Source: JBBSIG01 sp038232215 (GTDB lineage Bacteria > Actinomycetota > Thermoleophilia > Gaiellales > Gaiellaceae). From it: DNA of 8,426 nt. The notes beneath the pieces are model-generated. The model was given only the letters and a program-made list of their open reading frames with translations, was not told the origin of the DNA and made no database searches. Location of the stretch: contig JBBSIG010000105.1 in the NCBI GenBank assembly GCA_038232215.1, positions 1 to 8,426 on the forward strand, given 5' to 3'. Positions within the stretch are counted from its first letter, which is position 1. Each line of letters opens with the position of its first letter. The position numbers and the translations under genes are program-made. Of the stretch, positions 1 to 6,725 are shown piece by piece.

Positions 1-591
1 CTACATCTCGCGGCGGCCGGAGTACGCCCGTCCGAGCGTCACCTCGTCCGCGTACTCGAGATCGCCGCCCACGGGCAGCCCGCTCGCCAGTCGCGTCACG
101 CGCACGCGGCTGCGCAGGCGGTCGGCGAGGTACGCGGCCGTCGCCTCGCCGGTCATGGTCGGGTTCGTCGCGAGCACCACCTCGTGCACGCCGTTCCGCT
201 CGACCCGGCGCATCAGCTCGTCGATGCGCAGATGCTCCGGCTCGACGCCGTCGAGCGGCGAGAGGGCGCCGCCGAGGACGTGGTAGAGGCCGCGAAACTC
301 GTGCGTCCGCTCGAGCGAGACGAGGTCGACGGGCTGCTCGACGACGCAGATGGTGCCGGCGTCGCGCCGCCCGTCGCGGCAGATCCCGCACAGCTCCTCC
401 TCGGTCAGGTTCCCGCACTGCCGGCAGAAGCGCACACGCTCCTTCACCTCGGTGATCGCACCGGCGAGCGCGCCCGCCTCGACCGCGGAGACCTGGAGCA
501 GGTGGAAGGTGAGCCGCTGTGCCGTCCGCGTGCCGATCCCGGGCAACCGCGTCAGCTGGGCGACGAGGTTCTCGACCGCGGGGCTCAGCAC
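1..591 (-). CDS. recR: Recombination mediator protein RecR
   Basis: This 196-residue protein is full length for RecR. RecR works with RecO (and RecF) in the cytoplasm to load RecA on gapped DNA coated with single-strand binding protein. In order it shows a helix-hairpin-helix (LTRLPGIGTRTAQRL, about residues 13-27), a four-cysteine zinc site (C56, C59, C68, C71), a Toprim region (from about ICVVEQP at 81 through VLATNPTMTGEAT at 139-151), and the conserved C-terminal stretch ASGLPVGGDLEYADEVTLG (169-187). The start is GTG at 591-589; the next residues LSPAVENLVAQL align with typical RecR N-termini, so it is preferred although no good ribosome binding site precedes it. The ybaB stop lies 13 bases upstream, so translation probably depends on the upstream gene. 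The stop is TAG at the first base of the window. Identification is very secure. Confidence 0.97.
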   Translation of the reverse strand: MLSPAVENLVAQLTRLPGIGTRTAQRLTFHLLQVSAVEAGALAGAITEVKERVRFCRQCGNLTEEELCGICRDGRRDAGTICVVEQPVDLVSLERTHEFRGLYHVLGGALSPLDGVEPEHLRIDELMRRVERNGVHEVVLATNPTMTGEATAAYLADRLRSRVRVTRLASGLPVGGDLEYADEVTLGRAYSGRREM

Positions 592-604
592 GGTCGAATT
601 GTGC

Positions 605-937
605 CTACAGGCCCGGTAGGCCGAGTCCCTTCAGGCCCTCCATCCCGCCCATCATCCCGCCGAGCCGGGACTCCATCATGCTTTGCGCCGACCGGAGAGC
701 CTCGTTCACCGCGGCCAGGACCGTGTCCGCGAGCAGGTCCGGATCGGCCGGGTCGATCGCCCTGGGGTCGATCTTCACCTCGGTGATCTCGAGCGCGCCC
801 GTCGCCTTCACGGTCACCATGCCGCCGCCGGCCGAGGCCTCGACGGTCTCGTGCGCGAGCTCCTCCTGAGCCTTCGTCATCTGGGCCTGCATCTGCTGCA
901 CCTGCTGCAACATCGCGTTCATGTCCATCCCCTTCAC
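605..937 (-). CDS. ybaB: YbaB/EbfC family nucleoid-associated protein
   Basis: This is a small protein of about 110 residues of the YbaB/EbfC family, dimeric DNA-binding proteins thought to act in nucleoid organisation and encoded between dnaX and recR in many bacteria. Visible signs are the N-terminal glutamine/methionine-rich helix (MNAMLQQVQQMQAQM), the central GGGMVTVKATGALEITEVKID strand region (shown here in pieces: GGGMVTVKATG then ALEITEVKID), the helix LLADTVLAAVNEALRSAQ, and a Gly/Met-rich tail (GGMMGGMEGLKG). I chose GTG at 937-935 because a strong GGAGGAGG lies just upstream with the best spacing. ATG at 928 or 922 would shorten the protein by 3 or 5 residues. dnaX ends 17 bases upstream, with the ribosome binding site inside that gap. 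The exact start is less certain than the family. Confidence 0.95.
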   Translation of the reverse strand: MKGMDMNAMLQQVQQMQAQMTKAQEELAHETVEASAGGGMVTVKATGALEITEVKIDPRAIDPADPDLLADTVLAAVNEALRSAQSMMESRLGGMMGGMEGLKGLGLPGL

Positions 938-941
938 GCAG

Positions 942-949
942 CCTCCTCC
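942..949 (-). promoter_or_regulatory. Strong Shine-Dalgarno sequence for ybaB
   Basis: On the minus strand this reads GGAGGAGG in the short dnaX-ybaB gap. Measured from the first GGAGG it is 7 bases from the GTG at 937 but 16 or more from the two downstream ATG codons, so it favours the GTG start. It is one of only two strong Shine-Dalgarno sequences noticed in the window. Confidence 0.7.
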
Positions 950-954
950 GATCG

Positions 955-2553
955 TCAGTCGTCGATCTCGCGGGCGTCGAACGTGTCCTTGATCAGCGAG
1001 ACGAAATCCTCCTCGGTCGCGGCGAGCTCCTCCTCGGCGAGCGTCCCCGTCTCCTCGCCGACCTCGAAGGCCACCGAGAGCCGCTTGCCCGTCAGCTCGT
1101 AGAGGGCGTCCTTCAGCATCGTGGCGTTCCGCGGGTCCTCGGCGAGGCCGCGGTGGAACGATGCGCTCGCTGGAAACTCGAGCGTCAGCGTGTCCTCGTG
1201 GAGCACGGTCGGTCGCGCCTCGCGGAGCACGGAGGCGGTGGGAATCGACTTCTCCTCCACCGCCGGCAGGATCGTCCGCTGCCACGCCTCCTGGAGCTGC
1301 TCGAGCTCGAGGGACGGGGCGGGAGGCGGCGGCTGCTCGGGCGAGCCGGCCACCGCCGGCGCCTCGCGGCCGGCCGGGGCGGCGTGCGGGGCGGCCGAGG
1401 CGCGCAGCTCCAGCTGCTCGAGCCTAAACGCGACCGACTCGCGCGAGAGGTCCGCCGCCGGCCGGGTCACCTTGACGAGCGCGAGCTCGAGCGGCAGACG
1501 GGGGTCGCCGCCCTGCCGCATGTCGTCCACCGCCACGGCCAGCAGGTCGATCAGGCGGACGACGGTCGGCTCCCCGAGCTGGTTCGCCTGCTCGCGCAGA
1601 CGCTCCCGCGTCTCCTCGGTGACGGGCAACGACTCGGGAACGAAGCCCATGTGCTGGACGAGGAAGAGGTGGCGCAGGTGACCGAGCAGGTCGGTGACGA
1701 GCCGGCCGAGATCCTGCCCCTGCTCGGAGAGCTCCTCGACGAAGGTGAGGGCCCCGGCCGTGTCGCCGTCGACGACCAGGTCGACCAGGCGGAAGAGCGC
1801 CTCCTCCTCGACCGCCCCGAGGAGCTGCAGCACGGCCTGCACCGTCACGGTTCCCCCAGTCGCCGAGGCGAGCTGGTCGAGCGTCGACACCGCGTCCCGG
1901 AACGAGCCCCTGGCGCCGCGGGCGATCAGGGACAGCGCCTGATCGGGCGCCTCGATGCCCTCGCCGTCGGCGATGGGGCGCAGCACCCGCACGAGCTCGG
2001 CGAGCCGCGGACGCGCGAACACGAAGGTCTGGCAGCGGGAACGCACCGTCTCGAGCATCTGGTGGAGATCCGTCGTGCAGAAGACGAAGACGAGGTGGGG
2101 CGGAGGCTCCTCGATCAGCTTCAGCAGGGCGTTGAAGGCCGCGGTCGTGAGCTGGTGCGCCTCGTCGAGGATGTAGACCTTGTAGCGACCCTCGGCGGGC
2201 TGCAGGATCACGCGCTCGCGAATCTCTCGGATGTCGTCGATGCCGCGCTGCGAGGCGGCGTCCATCTCGATCACGTCGAGCGAGGTCCCCGCGGCGATCG
2301 TCTGACACGCGTTGCACACCTTGTCGGGATCCGGCGTCGGCCCCTGCGCGCAGTTCAGGCCCTTGGCCAGGATCCGGGCGAGCGACGTCTTCCCGGTTCC
2401 GCGGGGGCCCGCGAACAGGTAGGCCTGACGCACCTGGTCGGAGGCGATCGCGTTCCTGAGCGTCCGCACCACCTGCTCCTGGCCGACCACCTCGTCGAAG
2501 CTCTGTGGGCGGTACTTCCGGTAGAGCGCGGCCACCGAGCGATTCAAGCACAT
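955..2553 (-). CDS. dnaX: DNA polymerase III subunit gamma/tau (DnaX)
   Basis: This 532-residue protein is the AAA+ ATPase of the replicative clamp loader. Order of features: N-terminal LYRKYRPQSFDEVVGQ (10-25); Walker A GPRGTGKTS (49-57); zinc loop with C68, C80 and C83; Walker B VYILDEAH (126-133); sensor 1 region FVFCTTDLHQM (156-166); the clamp-loader SRC motif (R171-S172-R173-C174); sensor 2 region GSFRDAVSTLDQ (216-227); then collar domain III (about 230-370), a Pro/Ala linker (388-414) and a tau-type C-terminal domain (about 415-532). The start used is ATG at 2553, preceded by GAGG about 5 bases away. An in-frame GTG at 2535 would give VAALYRKYRP, closer to many DnaX N-termini, and is a real alternative. 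I noticed no A-rich slippery run for gamma/tau frameshifting. One of the usual four zinc cysteines is replaced (PDKVC where PCGVC is common). Confidence 0.97.
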   Translation of the reverse strand: MCLNRSVAALYRKYRPQSFDEVVGQEQVVRTLRNAIASDQVRQAYLFAGPRGTGKTSLARILAKGLNCAQGPTPDPDKVCNACQTIAAGTSLDVIEMDAASQRGIDDIREIRERVILQPAEGRYKVYILDEAHQLTTAAFNALLKLIEEPPPHLVFVFCTTDLHQMLETVRSRCQTFVFARPRLAELVRVLRPIADGEGIEAPDQALSLIARGARGSFRDAVSTLDQLASATGGTVTVQAVLQLLGAVEEEALFRLVDLVVDGDTAGALTFVEELSEQGQDLGRLVTDLLGHLRHLFLVQHMGFVPESLPVTEETRERLREQANQLGEPTVVRLIDLLAVAVDDMRQGGDPRLPLELALVKVTRPAADLSRESVAFRLEQLELRASAAPHAAPAGREAPAVAGSPEQPPPPAPSLELEQLQEAWQRTILPAVEEKSIPTASVLREARPTVLHEDTLTLEFPASASFHRGLAEDPRNATMLKDALYELTGKRLSVAFEVGEETGTLAEEELAATEEDFVSLIKDTFDAREIDD

Positions 2554-2595
2554 CCCGGCCTCGGATTCCGCCCGCGCACGGGAACCTCGAGAAGC

Positions 2596-3324
2596 CTAGT
2601 CCAGCGCGAAGGTCACGTTCACGACCGCGGTCACGTCCTTCTCGATCGTGGACGTGTCGTAGACGCCCGAGTCGCTGACGTCCGTCGAGTTCCGGGGCGT
2701 GATCTGGAAGACGCCGACGTCGACGTCGCGGAGGTCCCCGAGGTCTCCCCCGGTGCTGCTCACGAGCACACGCGCGCGCCGGAGCGCGTCACGCGTGGCG
2801 TCGGCCAGAAGCTCGGGTCGAAGGTCGGGCAGCTTGGTGAAGACGTACTGCGGCGACTGCGCGGCGATCGGAACGCCCTGCGCGAGGAGCGTCGAGCTCT
2901 TCTCGACGAGCCCCGTCATCTCCTGCACCCGCGAGGAGCGCACCTCGAACGTGCGGGTGAGCCTGTACGCCACCACGGCTCCCGTCTCGCTCCCGTCCGG
3001 GCTCGTGCCGCTGATCGTCTCGGTCGCCACCGGAGCGATCTGCACCTCGTCGTCGCGCGCGCCCGCGTCGCGTAGGAAGTCGCGGATCCGCTCCGTCCAG
3101 CGGGCGAGCTCCTGCGACGCCGCGGCGGGGGTGGGCCGCTGGCTCGAGACGGACGCGTTCCAGACGACGTAGTTGGACCTGATCGCGCGCTTCGCCGAGC
3201 CCGTGACGGAGATGGTGTCCCGGGCGTCGCGGGCGCGGATCCCGCTCGCCAGGGCGAAGAGCCCGACGGCGAGCGCGACCGCGAGCAGGGCCAGACCGAG
3301 GAGCTGCGGCAGTCGCTCGCGCAC
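2596..3324 (-). CDS. SIMPL domain-containing (DUF541) membrane-anchored protein
   Basis: This 242-residue protein has an N-terminal hydrophobic segment (about residues 8-27, LLGLALLAVALAVGLFALA) acting as a signal or anchor, with the rest expected outside the membrane. The body fits the SIMPL/DUF541 (COG2859) family: it opens with ISVTGSAKRAI (38-48), includes NASVSSQ and the PVATETISGT stretch, a conserved YRLTRTFEVRS strand (120-130), the mid-domain VPIAAQSPQYVFTKL (151-165), an Arg-rich helix with ATRDALRRARVL, and ends VTAVVNVTFALD. The family's biochemical role is poorly defined; members are periplasmic or extracytoplasmic, and I assign no reaction. The GTG start at 3324 has no Shine-Dalgarno but lies 7 bases after a -10-like TACTCT, so a leaderless mRNA is likely. 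The gene ends 42 bases before dnaX in the same direction and is probably the first gene of that transcript. Confidence 0.85.
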   Translation of the reverse strand: MRERLPQLLGLALLAVALAVGLFALASGIRARDARDTISVTGSAKRAIRSNYVVWNASVSSQRPTPAAASQELARWTERIRDFLRDAGARDDEVQIAPVATETISGTSPDGSETGAVVAYRLTRTFEVRSSRVQEMTGLVEKSSTLLAQGVPIAAQSPQYVFTKLPDLRPELLADATRDALRRARVLVSSTGGDLGDLRDVDVGVFQITPRNSTDVSDSGVYDTSTIEKDVTAVVNVTFALD

Positions 3325-3331
3325 GGGAGCA

Positions 3332-3337
3332 AGAGTA
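3332..3337 (-). promoter_or_regulatory. Putative -10 element for the SIMPL-dnaX-ybaB-recR transcript
   Basis: On the minus strand this reads TACTCT, matching the TANNNT pattern of actinobacterial -10 elements. Seven bases separate it from the GTG start of the SIMPL gene, which would put the transcription start on or next to the first base of the start codon. No ribosome binding site is present, consistent with leaderless translation. A weak -35-like GTGACG lies about 15 bases further upstream. The call is from pattern and spacing only. Confidence 0.45.
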
Positions 3338-3370
3338 AACAGCTGCGGGCGCCGTCACCCGAGCGGGCGT

Positions 3371-3376
3371 TACAGT
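3371..3376 (+). promoter_or_regulatory. Putative -10 element for the PAP2-cupin operon
   Basis: This reads TACAGT (TANNNT pattern) and ends exactly 7 bases before the TTG start of the PAP2 gene. There is no Shine-Dalgarno before that TTG, so the spacing suggests a leaderless transcript. It faces away from the -10-like element at 3332-3337, with 33 bases between the two hexamers. No clear -35 is visible. Confidence 0.4.
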
Positions 3377-3383
3377 TCCCCGC

Positions 3384-4703
3384 TTGGACTGGCGCCTCGC
3401 CCATGCGCTCAACGGTCTCCTGCTCGGTCACCCGACCGCGCAACGGGCCGTCGAGTCGTTCGCAGCCTGGAGCGTCCCGCTCTATGCGGCCGCGGTCCTC
3501 GCCCTCTGGCTCGCTGCGCGGCCCGGCCGTCCGCGCCTGCAGCTCGCCTGCGTGTCGGCACTCGGCGCCGCCGGCGCCGGGCTGCTCCTGAACCAGGCGA
3601 TCGGCCACGTCTGGTTCCGCGACCGCCCCTACGTCTCGCACCCGGACGATCTGCTGCTCGCGACCCGATCGCACGATCCCTCGTTCCCGAGCGACCACGC
3701 CACGGCGGCTTTCGCGATCGCGTTCGCGGTGCTTGCCTTCAGCCGACCGCTCGGAGGCCTCTTCCTCGCCGGCGCGTCGGCGATCGCGCTCTCGCGCGTG
3801 CTCGTCGGCCTGCACTACCCGGGCGACGTGCTCGGCGGGGCGGCGACGGGACTTCTCGCCGCGCTCGTCGTCGCCTTCGCCGCCCGCCCGCTCGTGGCGC
3901 GCGTGGTGGCGCTCGTCAGCCGCCTCACCGACCCGGCCCTCACGCCTGTCTGGCGGCTCGGCGACGGAGCGCGACGCCGCCTGCCGATCGACCTCCTCCG
4001 CCGCCTACCGTACGGCTGGCGCGCGATCTCGCTGGTCGCCGTGCTCGCCGGAAGCCTGCTCGCGCTCGGCCACCTCGCGGAGGACTACGTCACCGGGGAC
4101 CCGATCGTCGGCACCGATCACCGTCTCGCGAACTGGCTGCACGTGCACTCCCCCGATGCGGTGGTCGCGGCTTTCCGGATCGTGACGCTCGCGGGAAGCG
4201 GCGTCTTCCTCGCGGCCCTCGCCCTGGCGGCGGCGGCCTATCTCTGGCGCCGCCGCAACCGGCTCGACGCCGCGCTCGTCGTGAGCGCCTACCTCGGCAG
4301 CGAGCTCCTGACGGCGCTGCTCAAGGTCTCCTTCCACCGCGAGCGCCCGGTCCTCGTCGACCCGTTCGTCCGGCTGGACACGTACTCGTTCCCGAGCGGG
4401 CACGCCTCCGTGGCCACCGCCGTCTACGGCGCGTTGCTCCTCGTTGCGCTCGACCGGCTCGTGACCGGTTGGAGGGCGCGGGCGACCCTCACGATCCTGG
4501 TCGCCGGGCTCGTGCTGCTGATCGGAGCGAGCCGCCTCGTGCTCGGCGTTCACTACCTCAGCGACGTGCTGGCCGGCTTCAGCCTCGGCACCGCCTGGCT
4601 CGCGACGTGCGCGCTGGCACTCGCCTGGGACGGGCGGCTCGGCCGCTGGCGCCCGGTGCGTGCGCTTCCCGGCCCCCGGCGCCGCCGCGCCCGATCCGGA
4701 TGA
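3384..4703 (+). CDS. Tandem two-domain PAP2 phosphatase (BcrC-like half plus second PAP2 half)
   Basis: This 439-residue polytopic membrane protein carries two complete PAP2 modules, about twice the length of a usual PAP2 enzyme. Domain 1 (about 1-180) resembles BcrC-type undecaprenyl-diphosphate phosphatases: R81-P82 of motif 1, PSDH 102-105, and SR...H...D at 137-138, 144 and 148. The motif 1 lysine position is G74, and BcrC-type proteins also lack Lys there. Domain 2 (about 212-415) has a canonical set: K314 with R321-P322, PSGH 337-340, and S383-R384, H390, D394. A basic linker (about 180-212) joins them. The family removes phosphate from lipid phosphates such as undecaprenyl diphosphate or phosphatidylglycerol phosphate; the substrate here is not determined. 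The TTG at 3384 is chosen because the protein has no internal Met and a -10-like hexamer sits 7 bases upstream. The stop overlaps the next gene's ATG. Confidence 0.9.
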   Translation: MDWRLAHALNGLLLGHPTAQRAVESFAAWSVPLYAAAVLALWLAARPGRPRLQLACVSALGAAGAGLLLNQAIGHVWFRDRPYVSHPDDLLLATRSHDPSFPSDHATAAFAIAFAVLAFSRPLGGLFLAGASAIALSRVLVGLHYPGDVLGGAATGLLAALVVAFAARPLVARVVALVSRLTDPALTPVWRLGDGARRRLPIDLLRRLPYGWRAISLVAVLAGSLLALGHLAEDYVTGDPIVGTDHRLANWLHVHSPDAVVAAFRIVTLAGSGVFLAALALAAAAYLWRRRNRLDAALVVSAYLGSELLTALLKVSFHRERPVLVDPFVRLDTYSFPSGHASVATAVYGALLLVALDRLVTGWRARATLTILVAGLVLLIGASRLVLGVHYLSDVLAGFSLGTAWLATCALALAWDGRLGRWRPVRALPGPRRRRARSG

Positions 4704-5242
4704 CCGAGGAGGCGCGGCTCGAGGAGACGGGCGCGGGCCTTGCCCCCGTGGACGCAGGCTGGTTCGTCGTGAACGTGCGGGACACCGCCTGGCTCCGCAA
4801 TCAGGCGTTCGGCGCGACCTGCGTCTTCGAGGGCGAGCACACGTCCTTCCCCGAGCTCGGGATCGGCATCCACGTCCTCTGGCCCGGCCAGCCGAATGGC
4901 CTCTACCACTCCGAGGAGACCCAGGAGGACTTCCTCGTGCTCGCCGGCGAGTGCCTGCTCCTCGTCGAGGGCGAGGAGCGCCCGCTCCGTGCCTGGGACT
5001 TCGTGCACTCTCCCGCCGGGACGGAACACATCTTCGTGGGCGCGGGCGACGGGCCGTGCGCGATCCTGATGGTCGGGACGCGGAAACCCGGGCACGAGAT
5101 CGTCTACCCCGCGTCCGAGCTCGCTCGCCGCCACGGCGCGGGCGCCGAGCGAGAGACCGCTTCGCCGCCCGAGGCCTACGCCTCGTTTCCGGAGTGGGAG
5201 CTCGGCCGCCCGGACGAGCTCGACGACCTTCCCTGGGCGTAG
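4700..5242 (+). CDS. Cupin domain-containing protein
   Basis: This is a 180-residue soluble protein with no signal peptide or membrane segment. A single cupin barrel covers about residues 53-127. The first cupin motif is around PNGLYHSEETQEDFLVLAG (65-83), with H70 and a nearby glutamate (E73 or E76) as likely metal ligands and G83. The second is around RAWDFVHSPAGTEHIFVG (97-114), with P105, G107 and H110. The C-terminal tail is acidic and ends DDLPWA. The canonical HxH of motif 1 is reduced to one obvious His (YHSEE), so metal binding is plausible but not certain. Its ATG at 4700 overlaps the TGA of the PAP2 gene (ATGA), there is no ribosome binding site of its own, and a hairpin follows the stop, so the two genes form a translationally coupled operon. 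The family is functionally diverse and no substrate can be named. Confidence 0.88.
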   Translation: MTEEARLEETGAGLAPVDAGWFVVNVRDTAWLRNQAFGATCVFEGEHTSFPELGIGIHVLWPGQPNGLYHSEETQEDFLVLAGECLLLVEGEERPLRAWDFVHSPAGTEHIFVGAGDGPCAILMVGTRKPGHEIVYPASELARRHGAGAERETASPPEAYASFPEWELGRPDELDDLPWA

Positions 5243-5255
5243 AGCGACTGGCCAG

Positions 5256-5279
5256 CGCGCCGGCACGCCGAGCGGCGCG
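5256..5279 (+). terminator. GC-rich hairpin after the cupin gene
   Basis: The arms CGCGCCG (5256-5262) and CGGCGCG (5273-5279) are a perfect 7-bp inverted repeat around a 10-base loop, 13 bases past the cupin stop. No T-run follows, so it would be a U-less terminator, common in high-GC genomes, or a regulatory hairpin just upstream of the dehydrogenase promoter. Confidence 0.4.
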
Positions 5280-5282
5280 AGT

Positions 5283-5290
5283 TATAGAGT
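5283..5290 (+). promoter_or_regulatory. Putative -10 region for the PQQ dehydrogenase gene
   Basis: TATAGAGT (5283-5290, preceded by T) is the most AT-rich stretch of the 85-base gap and contains TAGAGT at 5285-5290, a TANNNT match. It would give a leader of about 30 bases before the GTG at 5328. No recognisable -35 is present; the equivalent position falls inside the preceding hairpin. Confidence 0.35.
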
Positions 5291-5315
5291 GCCGTAGCTC
5301 GGGGACAGCGACGAC

Positions 5316-5323
5316 GGAGGTGA
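5316..5323 (+). promoter_or_regulatory. Shine-Dalgarno sequence for the PQQ dehydrogenase gene
   Basis: GGAGGTGA lies 4 bases (ACCG) before the GTG at 5328 and fixes that start. It is a near-perfect anti-SD match and contrasts with the SIMPL, PAP2 and cupredoxin-like genes, which lack one. Confidence 0.75.
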
Positions 5324-5327
5324 ACCG

Positions 5328-6725
5328 GTGCGGGGAGCAGGACATCGCCGGCTACAGGCGGTTGCAGGGGTGGGGCTCGTCGTAGCGATCGCGGCAGTCG
5401 TGGCCGTCTTCGCTCACACCTCGGAGAGCGCGAGGAGTGCGAGTGGAATCGACAGGGCGCCCGCGTTCACGGCGGAGCAGCTGCTGAAAGCGCCGAGATC
5501 GAACTGGCTGACGAACGGCGGCACCACCTACAACCAGCGTTACGCACCCCTCAACCAGATCAACACGTCGAACGTCAAGGACCTGAAGGGCGTGTGGCGC
5601 ACGCATCTGCGCGGCTCCGGAACAGCCGCGAAGTATTCGGGTGAGGGTCAGCCGCTCGTCTACAACGGCGTCATGTACGTCACGACCGGCAACGACGACG
5701 TCTTCGCGCTCAGCGTGAAGACGGGGAAGATCCTCTGGGAGCACAAGTCGCAGCTAAACCAGAAGATCACGACAGTCTGCTGCGGTTGGCTCAACCGCGG
5801 CGTCGCGCTCGGCGACGGCCGCGTCTATCTCGGCCGCCTCGACGGCAAGGTAGAGGCGCTCGACCAGCGAACGGGAAAGCTCCTCTGGCAAAAACAGCTC
5901 GTGCTCTGGCAGCGCGGCCAGACGATCACCGCCGCCCCGCTGTACGCGGACGGCCGCATCTACATCGGCGCGGTCGGGGCCGAGTATGGCACCCGGGGGT
6001 TCGTGCAGGCGTTCGACGCGAAGACCGGCAAGAAGCTGTGGCGCTTCTGGACGATCCCCGGCCCGAACGAGCCGGGCGGAAACACGTGGCCGAAGAGCGA
6101 TGCCTACCTCCACGGCGGGGCGTCTGTCTGGCACACGCCGGCTTACGATCCCAAGCTCGGCCTCCTCTACTTCTCGACCGGGAACGCCGGGCCGGACTGG
6201 TACGGCGCAATCCGGCCGGGCAAGAACCTATTCGCCTCCTCGATCGTCGCGGTCGACGTGAAGACCGGGAAGATGAAGTGGTACTTCCAGGAGGTGCACC
6301 ACGACATCTGGGACTACGACGCCCCGAGTCCCGTCGTGCTCTACGACGTGAAGGTGGACGGAAAGCTCCGCCAGGGGATCGCTCAGGCCGGCAAGACCGG
6401 CTGGCTCTACCAGCTCGACCGCACGAACGGGAAGCCGCTCTACGGGATCGACGAGAAGAAGGTTCCGCAGGACCGGAAGCAGAAGACGTGGCCGACGCAA
6501 CCCTTCCCGCGGAATGGGCAGTTCATCCCGCACGTCGTCACCGCGAAGGAGGTCGCCCGGATCAAGAAGGAGCGGCTCGGGCCGGCAAAGAAGATGAACG
6601 TCGTCGCGGCAAAGACGATGTTCACGCCGCCGGGCAGGGGCAAGCTGGTCGCCGTCATCCCAGGACCGCAGGGCGGCACGAACTTCATGCCGTCGACAAA
6701 CACCCCCCTCAGGCAGCTGAGCTAG
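5328..6725 (+). CDS. PQQ-type alcohol dehydrogenase, N-terminal fragment before the TAG
   Basis: This is a 465-residue product if translation ends at the TAG. It begins with a positively charged head and a hydrophobic segment (about residues 11-29), a Sec signal or anchor. The first six blades or so of an eight-bladed propeller follow, marked by D-x-x-T-G-K-x-x-W repeats (SVKTGKILW 129-137, DQRTGKLLW 179-187, DAKTGKKLW 230-238, DVKTGKMKW 310-318, then DRTNGKPLY). Active-site features typical of quinoprotein dehydrogenases are present: adjacent cysteines C151-C152 (vicinal disulfide), E219 in GAEYGTRG, N286 in STGN (both candidate calcium ligands), and a WDYD motif at 328-331 holding the candidate catalytic Asp. 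GTG at 5328 has a strong ribosome binding site. Without the last blades and the haem domain this fragment is unlikely to fold into a working enzyme. Confidence 0.85.
   Translation: MRGAGHRRLQAVAGVGLVVAIAAVVAVFAHTSESARSASGIDRAPAFTAEQLLKAPRSNWLTNGGTTYNQRYAPLNQINTSNVKDLKGVWRTHLRGSGTAAKYSGEGQPLVYNGVMYVTTGNDDVFALSVKTGKILWEHKSQLNQKITTVCCGWLNRGVALGDGRVYLGRLDGKVEALDQRTGKLLWQKQLVLWQRGQTITAAPLYADGRIYIGAVGAEYGTRGFVQAFDAKTGKKLWRFWTIPGPNEPGGNTWPKSDAYLHGGASVWHTPAYDPKLGLLYFSTGNAGPDWYGAIRPGKNLFASSIVAVDVKTGKMKWYFQEVHHDIWDYDAPSPVVLYDVKVDGKLRQGIAQAGKTGWLYQLDRTNGKPLYGIDEKKVPQDRKQKTWPTQPFPRNGQFIPHVVTAKEVARIKKERLGPAKKMNVVAAKTMFTPPGRGKLVAVIPGPQGGTNFMPSTNTPLRQLS
6723..6725 (+). other. Premature in-frame amber codon
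   Basis: The codons around it read Gln-Leu-Ser, TAG, Val-Cys-Arg-Ala-Gly-Gln. The reading frame is open for 465 codons before and 249 after, and both sides belong to the same protein family. In related PQQ dehydrogenases a Tyr usually precedes the Val-Cys here, by my recollection of the family. Confidence 0.85.

Noticed and set aside
955..2553. Programmed frameshift in dnaX producing gamma.
   Set aside because: I noticed no A-rich slippery heptamer with a downstream stem on the minus strand, so there is no support for it.
1153..3075. A 640-codon plus-strand open frame antisense to dnaX and the SIMPL gene.
   Set aside because: The protein is low-complexity Arg/Gly/Leu/Glu with no recognisable motif, and it covers two clear minus-strand genes. 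Long antisense frames are expected at this GC content.
4005..5345. A 446-codon minus-strand open frame opposite the PAP2 and cupin genes.
   Set aside because: It is Arg-rich shadow sequence without domains; the plus strand has motif-supported genes throughout.
6723..6725. Amber codon as pyrrolysine or a reassigned sense codon.
   Set aside because: TAG is the normal stop of recR, ybaB, the SIMPL gene, the cupin and the dehydrogenase's own end, and no pyl gene or recoding element is visible.
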